Source of the DNA: Methanobacteriota archaeon
GTDB lineage: Archaea > Methanobacteriota > Methanobacteria > Methanobacteriales > Methanobacteriaceae
Assembly: GCA_023409695.1 (NCBI GenBank)
Contig: JAEYQZ010000286.1
Coordinates: 1 to 9,871, forward strand
DNA length: 9,871 nt
Direction of reading: 5' to 3'
A program made the translations under genes and the position numbers. Position 1 is the stretch's first letter; every line of letters begins with the position of its first letter. Shown piece after piece: positions 1-4,743 of the stretch. A model generated the notes under the pieces. The model did not search any database. It was not told the origin of the DNA and saw only the letters and a list, made by a program, of their open reading frames with translations.

Positions 1-3
1 TAA

Positions 4-576
4 ATGGAAATTAAAAATATAGCTGCGGCACTGCTTGAAGTTCAAAGAAAAATTAAAAATCCATCAAACACAGCTGTAAATCCTTTTTTCAGGAGTAAAT
101 ATGCACCATTACCTGATATTTTAAACTGTGTACGTCCAATTTTAACTGAAAATGGAATATTGTTAATCCAGAATACTGGAAGTAACGAAGCTGGAGATGT
201 ATATGTTCAAACTAAACTTATTCATACATCAGGTGAGGTAATTGAAACTGATAAATTACTCTTGAAACCTGAGAAGAATACAGCTCAAGGAATTGGAAGT
301 GCAATTACGTACGGTAGGCGCTATCAGTTAACAGCGCTTTTAGGAATAAGTTCTGAAGACGACGACGATGGGAATATAGCTTCAAAAGCACGTCCAAAAG
401 AGGGATCAAATCAATCCAAAGATGATGCTGAAGCAATGGAATGGATAGATGAAATTACAGAGATGTTAACTGCAAAGAATTTTAACGTGAATGAAAATGC
501 AATTATAAGCAAAGCTAAGCAAATTTATGATGTTCAACAGGTTAAAAGGATTGAAGATCAGCTTAAGAGAAAATAA
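4..576 (+). CDS. ERF-family single-strand DNA annealing protein
   Basis: This 190-residue protein matches the ERF superfamily of phage single-strand annealing recombinases, which pair complementary single strands during phage recombination or circularisation. Seen: an N-terminal helix (about 1-18), the family-typical NPFFRSKYAPL stretch at 26-36, and the core motif GSAITYGRRYQLTALLGI at 98-115 followed at once by the acidic DDDDGN at 119-124, which closes the ERF domain. Residues 125-190 are a lysine- and glutamate-rich, probably flexible and helical tail. The length fits small ERF proteins. The ATG directly follows a TAA at 1-3, possibly the stop of a preceding gene; the region that would hold a ribosome binding site is outside the window. 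Such genes normally sit in prophages or plasmids, but the genes to the right are cellular, so this may be the edge or a remnant of an integrated element. Family call is firm; the mobile context is inferred. Confidence 0.88.
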   Translation: MEIKNIAAALLEVQRKIKNPSNTAVNPFFRSKYAPLPDILNCVRPILTENGILLIQNTGSNEAGDVYVQTKLIHTSGEVIETDKLLLKPEKNTAQGIGSAITYGRRYQLTALLGISSEDDDDGNIASKARPKEGSNQSKDDAEAMEWIDEITEMLTAKNFNVNENAIISKAKQIYDVQQVKRIEDQLKRK

Positions 577-578
577 TT

Positions 579-598
579 GGGAATTTACTTAAATTCCC
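579..598 (+). terminator. Hairpin after the ERF gene
   Basis: A perfect 8-bp inverted repeat, GGGAATTT (579-586) and AAATTCCC (591-598) with a four-base loop ACTT, starts three bases after the ERF stop codon. AT-rich sequence with T runs follows (for example around 631-635 and 650-659). This is a plausible transcript end for the ERF gene. Archaeal termination depends mainly on T tracts, so the hairpin may instead protect the mRNA 3' end. Confidence 0.5.
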
Positions 599-694
599 TT
601 AAAATATTTTAGTAAATATATTAAAATTAGATTTTTGCTTAGATTGGCTTTTTATTTTTAAACACGACTTAAATATCTTTTAAACGTATTTTAA

Positions 695-777
695 CCTCCT
701 TATTCTTTGATGAATATATACTATGAAAGTCAAAAGAATAGTGAGGATAGCTTAGTTTGTTCGGAAAAATAAGGAGG
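695..777 (+). promoter_or_regulatory. Leader with anti-SD/SD inverted repeat before the 784 gene
   Basis: CCTCCTTATT at 695-704 is the exact reverse complement of AATAAGGAGG at 768-777, which contains the SD of the gene starting at 784 (GGAGG 773-777, six bases before ATG). If both arms are transcribed, the SD can be sequestered in a 10-bp helix. A competing hairpin is possible between ATTCTTTGA (702-710) and TCAAAAGAAT (730-739, one bulged A), which uses part of the anti-SD arm. A TATA-like TTAAATATC lies at 669-677; a start about 25 bases downstream of it would fall close to the anti-SD arm, so whether the arm is transcribed is uncertain. The repeat is seen; the regulatory role is inferred. 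Confidence 0.35.
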
Positions 778-783
778 GGTTTT

Positions 784-1191
784 ATGAAATCAGTTAATCT
801 TAAATGTAGTGTTGATTTTGAAAAAAAGGTCTTCCTTTGTGTTTTTTGAACCACACGTAAGGCTTCCAACATAGAAGGCTGTGCATCTTTCCATATTAAA
901 AAGATAACTACTCCCGACAATGTTTATACCAAAGAAGATAATAAACGTCTCAATTTATCCTCAGAAATATTATCAGAAATTCAAAGGGAGTCTTCATATT
1001 TTAAACCATTTAATATTGAGATGCAGATAGGTGAAGAGGTTTTAAACACTTACTTCGAAAATAGAACGTTTTCTGTATCTGCATCGAAAAATAAAGAACT
1101 TGAAGAAGAGATAACTGGTAAATTAGATATGGAATTTGAAAAAAAATATCCTCGGATATGCCCTGATTTTGTCCAGAGAATATACAAATAA
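784..1191 (+). pseudogene. Small gene of unknown function with in-frame TGA at codon 22
   Basis: A strong SD (GGAGG at 773-777) sits six bases before the ATG at 784. Translation gives MKSVNLKCSVDFEKKVFLCVF and then meets TGA at 847-849. The same frame stays open for a further 113 codons to TAA at 1189-1191, with ordinary coding composition and a Glu/Lys-rich C-terminal half (for example KNKELEEEITGKLD and KYPRICPDFVQRIYK at the end). No alternative frame joins the halves better, so a single nonsense change (for instance CGA, TGG or TGC/TGT to TGA) is the simplest reading. The downstream part has in-frame ATGs (1021, 1132) but no clear SD, so it may not be translated alone. I do not recognise the family. 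Selenocysteine insertion is unlikely: no SECIS-like element is visible in the very short 3' region. A real readthrough product cannot be excluded. Confidence 0.55.
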
Positions 1192-1211
1192 TTTAAAAAA
1201 ATAAAATCAAA

Positions 1212-1229
1212 AAGGGATTAAACTCCCTT
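1212..1229. terminator. Shared hairpin between convergent genes
   Basis: AAGGGA (1212-1217) and TCCCTT (1224-1229) form a perfect 6-bp inverted repeat with a six-base loop, lying between the stop of the 784 gene (1191) and overlapping the stop codon of the symporter on the other strand (1218-1220). Plus-strand sequence after it contains AATATTTTAT; minus-strand sequence after it contains TTTTTGATTTTAT. Its position suits a bidirectional transcript end for the convergent pair. Confidence 0.45.
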
Positions 1230-2816
1230 AAATATTTTATCTAACTGTTCTTTTGGCTGTGGTTTTGTAAGTAAACTTACTATAACTGTTATCACAAATG
1301 CAATAGGCAGCGCTATCACTATGGAATCAACTGTAGGCCATGGATTTGCAGCTATAAGAACAGGGCTACCTGTAAGCGCCTGACAAATACCAAGTGCTGC
1401 TGCTGACTTTTTATATTCAAATACCATCCAGAAGATACTTAATAATGTTCCAACAACTAAACCTGAGATTACTCCTGCTTTGGTTGAACGTTTCCAGAAC
1501 AGTGCAAACACGTACATTGAAAGGAATGCTGCTGCAGTTATACTAAACCACATGGCAGTTCCAACAGCTATTATATTGTCTGGTAAAATAAAGCCCAGAA
1601 TAACTGCTATTATAACTGCAATGGTAATTCCTGCCCTTGCAACTAACACTGAGGATTTACCTTTAGTTCCAGTCACTGTTTCATATATATCACGACCTAA
1701 TGCTGTCCCTTGCACGTGGAATTGCGCACTTAGAGTAGACATAGCTGCAGAAAGCAGTGTTATCATGAATAAGTAAGCAAACCAGACAGGCATGGCAGAA
1801 CTGATAAATATAGGAATTATTTTGTCTGCATTACCTCCCGCAACTTGCATTGCCAGTTTTCCAACAGTATCGAAGAAATAAACGTTGGATAATGCTCCTA
1901 CAACGAATGCAGTACCGGTCATAATGAATATGAATATTCCTCCAATTAGAACTGCTCTGTTAAGTTCTTTGTTGGATTTAACTGTCATGAACCTTACTAC
2001 GAGTTGTGGTTGTGATAAAACACCGATGCCTACTCCTAAAATAAGTGTACTTACTAATGTCCACCAGAATGGGCTTCCAAATGCAGGCATAGATGTCCAT
2101 CCAGTAAAACCCGTAGCTGCTGCCGTAGCTGTCGCGTTAGCTGGAACTTGATGAATCAGATTAGTTAGGGCCTGGTTACCTGTAGTAATACCTCCTGTAA
2201 TCCAATAAATGGCCCCTAATAATATGACCATTCCTATAAACATTATGGTTCCCTGCAGGGCATCAGTGTACATTACTCCCCTTATTCCTCCGAAGACAAC
2301 ATAAACTGCAACTATAACAGCCATTGCAATTAACGCTATGGAATAATTAAGGCCTATTGTTGTTTCTACAAATCTTGCCATACCAATTAAAACTACAGAT
2401 GCATATAAAGGCATTCCTAAAAATATGACCGCACCGCTGAAATACTGAATAAATTTGCTGTCAAAACGACGTGAAAGGAATTCCGGAAAAGTAAGTGCAT
2501 TTAAATTATGCCCGATTTTCCTTGTTCGTTTTCCAAACAGGACAAATGCTATAAAAATACCGACAAGAATGTTCAACACTGTGAGCCATAATAGGCCCAT
2601 TCCATATACTCCTGCTGTTCCACCAAAACCTACGATGGCAGCAGTACTGATAAATGTGGCCCCGTAACTGAGGGCCATGATAAATGGATGGGTTTCTCTT
2701 CCGGCGACCATATAGTCGTCGGCGCTTTTAGTCCTTTTCCAGGCTATGTAGCCTACGTAACCCACCATTAAAATATATATTAAAGCTATAACAATAAGTA
2801 AGATGTAGTTATCCAT
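1218..2816 (-). CDS. Sodium:solute symporter (SSS family), substrate unknown
   Basis: A 532-residue, strongly hydrophobic integral membrane protein of the SSS family (relatives of PutP, ActP and pantothenate permeases), which drives solute uptake with the sodium gradient. Seen: an N-terminal helix (about 4-25), the family-typical SADDYMVAGR at 31-40, the first core helix SYGATFISTAAIVGFGG at 50-66, VFGGIRGVMYTDALQGTIMF at 174-193, LSQPQLVVRFMTVKS at 267-281 and LLSAAMSTLSAQ at 354-365. By family knowledge, small residues of helices near 53-57 and Ser360/Thr361 should form the Na2 site. About 13 membrane segments and the length fit the family. The ATG (2814-2816) is preceded by AGGTAGGGAT on the minus strand, an imperfect SD overlapping the end of the upstream gene. 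That gene ends 12 bases before, so the two form an operon. The substrate cannot be read from sequence; a small carboxylate, amino acid or vitamin are all possible. Confidence 0.9.
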   Translation of the reverse strand: MDNYILLIVIALIYILMVGYVGYIAWKRTKSADDYMVAGRETHPFIMALSYGATFISTAAIVGFGGTAGVYGMGLLWLTVLNILVGIFIAFVLFGKRTRKIGHNLNALTFPEFLSRRFDSKFIQYFSGAVIFLGMPLYASVVLIGMARFVETTIGLNYSIALIAMAVIVAVYVVFGGIRGVMYTDALQGTIMFIGMVILLGAIYWITGGITTGNQALTNLIHQVPANATATAAATGFTGWTSMPAFGSPFWWTLVSTLILGVGIGVLSQPQLVVRFMTVKSNKELNRAVLIGGIFIFIMTGTAFVVGALSNVYFFDTVGKLAMQVAGGNADKIIPIFISSAMPVWFAYLFMITLLSAAMSTLSAQFHVQGTALGRDIYETVTGTKGKSSVLVARAGITIAVIIAVILGFILPDNIIAVGTAMWFSITAAAFLSMYVFALFWKRSTKAGVISGLVVGTLLSIFWMVFEYKKSAAALGICQALTGSPVLIAANPWPTVDSIVIALPIAFVITVIVSLLTKPQPKEQLDKIFKGV

Positions 2817-2828
2817 TTTAATCCCTAC

Positions 2829-3035
2829 CTATCCTTCTTCATCCCATATCCCTAATTCTTTTTCTTCCATCTCTTTTTCTTTTTTATGCCATTCCATTTC
2901 TTCTTTAATTTGTGTTTCTTCGTCTTCGTCGCCTTTATTCCAATTTAAGGCTCCATAAATCACGCATAAAAGCATACTTAATATAGTTAAAATATAAGCA
3001 CTCCAAACCCATGGATCATCTATTCCTAGGACCAC
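2829..3035 (-). CDS. Symporter small accessory protein
   Basis: A 68-residue protein with one membrane helix, encoded 12 bases before the symporter. I chose the GTG at 3033-3035 rather than the GTG at 3042-3044: the perfect minus-strand SD GGAGGTGA covers 3041-3048, so it overlaps the outer GTG, and leaves five bases to the inner one. The product then begins MVLGIDDPWVWSAYIL, with the helix at about 9-30 (WSAYILTILSMLLCVIYGAL), then NWNKG and a highly charged Glu/Lys tail (about 36-68) ending GIWDEEG. The pattern G-x-D-D-P, single helix, Y-G-x-x-N-W-N-K-G fits what I recall as the symporter small accessory protein family, found beside SSS genes in methanogens. It probably binds or stabilises the transporter, a layout comparable to YjcH next to ActP in bacteria, although unrelated in sequence. 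The role is inferred from context and family memory. Confidence 0.78.
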   Translation of the reverse strand: MVLGIDDPWVWSAYILTILSMLLCVIYGALNWNKGDEDEETQIKEEMEWHKKEKEMEEKELGIWDEEG

Positions 3036-3040
3036 TGTTT

Positions 3041-3048
3041 TCACCTCC
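3041..3048 (-). promoter_or_regulatory. Shine-Dalgarno deciding the accessory-protein start
   Basis: The minus strand reads GGAGGTGA here, an eight-base match to the archaeal 16S rRNA 3' end. It overlaps an upstream in-frame GTG (3042-3044) and stands five bases from the GTG at 3033-3035, which favours the inner start. Confidence 0.7.
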
Positions 3049-3282
3049 GCTCATTGAATGTTAAGTATTTAATGATTAATAATTAAAAATGGATACCTTT
3101 AAATTTATCTATTTGTGCTCTTATTTAAACTGCCTAAATTATTAAAAATAAAATGTGATTAGTTATTAGGGTATATTCATGAAATTTTTCTGTTTATTTT
3201 AATTATTAGAGTACCCAATTTATTTTGTAATAATTATTGACAAATAATTAATATGATCAACAATAAAATTATCTTCTAATGT
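3049..3282. promoter_or_regulatory. Divergent AT-rich intergenic region, left part
   Basis: No gene is visible. For the leftward symporter operon two TATA-like elements can be proposed on the minus strand: TTTAAATA at 3122-3129 and the TTTAAA core inside 3098-3108, giving leaders of roughly 40-65 bases. For the rightward dehydrogenase the best TATA-like stretch is weak, near 3243-3256 (AATAATTAATATGA). A small ATG-initiated ORF at 3179 (seven codons) has no SD and is ignored. Promoter positions are guesses from composition only. Confidence 0.3.
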
Positions 3283-3302
3283 GGAGGTTGACAAAATTCA
3301 GA

Positions 3303-3341
3303 ATGAATTTTGGAACCCCAAATCAAAGATTTGGAGGTTGA
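3303..3341 (+). other. Possible leader peptide ORF 1 (12 residues)
   Basis: ATG at 3303 to TGA at 3339-3341 encodes MNFGTPNQRFGG. A GGAGG at 3283-3287 lies 15 bases upstream, which is long for efficient initiation. The ORF runs through both arms of hairpin H2, so a translating ribosome would prevent H2. Could be chance. Confidence 0.15.
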
Positions 3342-3346
3342 AGAAA

Positions 3347-3379
3347 ATGCTATGCATTTTCGAAACCACAAAAAAATAA
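3347..3379 (+). other. Possible leader peptide ORF 2 (10 residues)
   Basis: ATG at 3347 to TAA at 3377-3379 encodes MLCIFETTKK, with GGAGG at 3333-3337 nine bases upstream, an acceptable distance. It runs through hairpin H3 and the left arm of H4, ending 11 bases before the dehydrogenase SD. Ribosomes on it would disrupt H3 and H4. The ATG lies inside a palindrome, so it may be incidental. Confidence 0.25.
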
Positions 3380-3402
3380 AAATTTTTTTTGGAGGTTAAA
3401 AA

Positions 3403-4602
3403 ATGAAAGCTGTTGTTTATAAAGGTCCTAAAAATGTGGAAGTTGAGGAAGTAGAAAATCCTAAAATACGCAAGCCAACAGATGCTATTGTGAGAATTAC
3501 TAGTAGTGCCATATGTGGAAGCGATTTACATATGTACGACGGCGAAACAACATTTGAATCTGGACGAACACTTGGGCATGAACCAATGGGCGTAGTTGAA
3601 GAGGTTGGAGATGCAGTCCAATTAGTAAAACCTGGAGATAGAGTTGTTATGCCTTTTAACATAGCATGTGGTTTTTGCCTGAATTGTATTCAAGGTATGA
3701 CCAATGCATGTCTTACCTTAAATCCAGATCAACCGGGATCTGCATATGGATATGTCAATATGGGTCCTTATCAGGGAGGTCAGGCGGAGTATGTACTTGT
3801 ACCATTCGCTGATTGGGCTTGTTTGAAATTGCCTGGAGAACCTGGTGATGAATTTGAAGATGACTTTGTACTGCTTGCAGATATCTTTCCAACTTCATAT
3901 TATTCTACAGAACTGGCCCATGTTTCTATAGGTAAAGCTGTGGCAGTTTTCGGTGCAGGGCCTGTAGGCTTGCTCGCTGCTTACAGTTCAGTTTTAAAGG
4001 GTGCATCTGAGGTTTATGTAATCGATGATTCAGAGGAGAGGCTTAAACGTGCTGAATCAATTGGTGCAGTTCCAATAAACACTGATGATGGAGATCCTGC
4101 GCAGCAGATCATGGAAATGAGACAAAATAACAAAAATTTAATGGAATCGCTGCGACCTGGAGAAGAAAAGACATTAGGTGTTGATTCTGCTATAGACGCA
4201 GTTGGATTCCAGGCATATGACCGAAATAACCCTAATCAGGAAAAACGTAACCAGGTACTTATGGATATTGCAAATGTAATAAATGCCGGTGGACATGTAG
4301 GCCTTATAGGCGTCTATCCAAAGGAAAATCCAGCTGCAGATAATGAAGATGAAAAACAGGGAAATATAATGTTTCCACTTGGAAAACTATGGGAAAAAGG
4401 AATTACAATTGGTATGGGACAAACTCCTGTAAAACAACTACACGTGTTTTTAAGAAATTTGATATTTGATGGCAAAGCTAAACCAAGTTTCATAGTTTCA
4501 GATAGGATATCTATTGAAGATGCTCCTCAAATTTACAGCCAGTTCGATAAAAGAGATACAGTAGTTAAACCTGTAATTAAATTTGGGGCAGCTGCAAAGT
4601 AA
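3403..4602 (+). CDS. Zinc- and NAD-dependent dehydrogenase, glutathione-independent formaldehyde dehydrogenase type
   Basis: A 399-residue cytosolic medium-chain zinc dehydrogenase. Its length (about 398 in the Pseudomonas enzyme) and motifs match glutathione-independent formaldehyde dehydrogenase, which oxidises formaldehyde with NAD or dismutates aldehydes. Seen: catalytic zinc ligands Cys38 (CGSDLH) and His59 (GHEPMG), with Asp160 in LLADIFPTSYYS as the third ligand typical of this subfamily; structural zinc cysteines 89, 92, 95 and 103; Rossmann motif GAGPVG at 184-189; and Asp208 at the end of the second strand, which favours NAD over NADP. The acidic insert near 325-335 (PAADNEDEKQGN) follows the NAD domain. 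The SD GGAGGT at 3391-3396 is six bases before the ATG. It seems to be transcribed alone, after an unusual hairpin leader. The substrate in a methanogen is uncertain: formaldehyde detoxification is possible, and other aldehydes or alcohols cannot be excluded. Confidence 0.88.
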   Translation: MKAVVYKGPKNVEVEEVENPKIRKPTDAIVRITSSAICGSDLHMYDGETTFESGRTLGHEPMGVVEEVGDAVQLVKPGDRVVMPFNIACGFCLNCIQGMTNACLTLNPDQPGSAYGYVNMGPYQGGQAEYVLVPFADWACLKLPGEPGDEFEDDFVLLADIFPTSYYSTELAHVSIGKAVAVFGAGPVGLLAAYSSVLKGASEVYVIDDSEERLKRAESIGAVPINTDDGDPAQQIMEMRQNNKNLMESLRPGEEKTLGVDSAIDAVGFQAYDRNNPNQEKRNQVLMDIANVINAGGHVGLIGVYPKENPAADNEDEKQGNIMFPLGKLWEKGITIGMGQTPVKQLHVFLRNLIFDGKAKPSFIVSDRISIEDAPQIYSQFDKRDTVVKPVIKFGAAAK

Positions 4603-4611
4603 ATATTTTTA

Positions 4612-4627
4612 AATGCAGCATTGCATT
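4612..4627 (+). terminator. Hairpin after the dehydrogenase gene
   Basis: AATGCA (4612-4617) and TGCATT (4622-4627) form a perfect 6-bp stem with loop GCAT, ten bases after the stop codon and followed by T-rich sequence (for example 4649-4653 and 4663-4669). A modest transcript-end candidate. Confidence 0.4.
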
Positions 4628-4665
4628 AAAATATTTTCATATAGAACATTTTTAACCTTTAATTT

Positions 4666-4673
4666 TTTTATAT
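4666..4673 (+). promoter_or_regulatory. Possible TATA box for the eight-PAS kinase
   Basis: TTTTATAT at 4666-4673 would place a transcript start near 4697, giving a leader of about 45 bases before the ATG at 4744. The T run that overlaps it may also end the dehydrogenase transcript. No experimental-grade evidence; composition only. Confidence 0.3.
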
Positions 4674-4743
4674 CACATGTATCTAAAGGGGGATAGTTTA
4701 AGCTAGATTCAGCAGCACTTTAGATGGGAGATATAGGATTTTT

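Larger units (their letters stand above)
3283..3397 (+). promoter_or_regulatory. Alternating-hairpin leader before the dehydrogenase
   Basis: Five short anchors alternate GGTT (3286), AACC (3314), GGTT (3336), AACC (3364), GGTT (3394), and each neighbouring pair encloses a matching inverted repeat. H1: AAAATTCA 3293-3300 with TGAATTTT 3304-3311. H2: CCAAAT 3318-3323 with ATTTGG 3329-3334. H3: GAAAATGC 3343-3350 with GCATTTTC 3354-3361, extended by TTTG 3330-3333 with CAAA 3369-3372. H4: CAAAAAAA 3369-3376 with TTTTTTTG 3384-3391. H1 plus H3 leaves the dehydrogenase SD (GGAGGT 3391-3396) free; H2 plus H4 buries it. GGAGGTT occurs three times (3283, 3333, 3391). The T8 tract at 3383-3390 could also act as an archaeal terminator. 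The repeats are seen directly; a switching role is inferred. An alternative is two copies of a non-regulatory intergenic palindromic repeat. Confidence 0.6.

Noticed and set aside
847..849. TGA as a selenocysteine codon
   Set aside because: The 3' region up to the convergent gene is about 26 bases of A-rich sequence with only a small hairpin, without SECIS features, and the product resembles no selenoprotein known to me.
669..920. Minus-strand ORF of 83 codons opposite the 784 gene
   Set aside because: It would begin at TTG with no SD, and it overlaps the strong SD and frame on the plus strand; its composition looks like a shadow of that frame.
1480..2667. Plus-strand ORFs opposite the symporter
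   Set aside because: They are antisense to a full-length, motif-rich symporter and have low-complexity, biased translations typical of shadow frames.
3283..3397. CRISPR array
   Set aside because: The repeated elements are only two or three, short, palindromic and diverged, with no regular spacers or cas genes.
3417..3662. Minus-strand ORF inside the dehydrogenase
   Set aside because: Antisense to the zinc-binding region of an intact enzyme; Ser/Thr/Pro-rich shadow translation.
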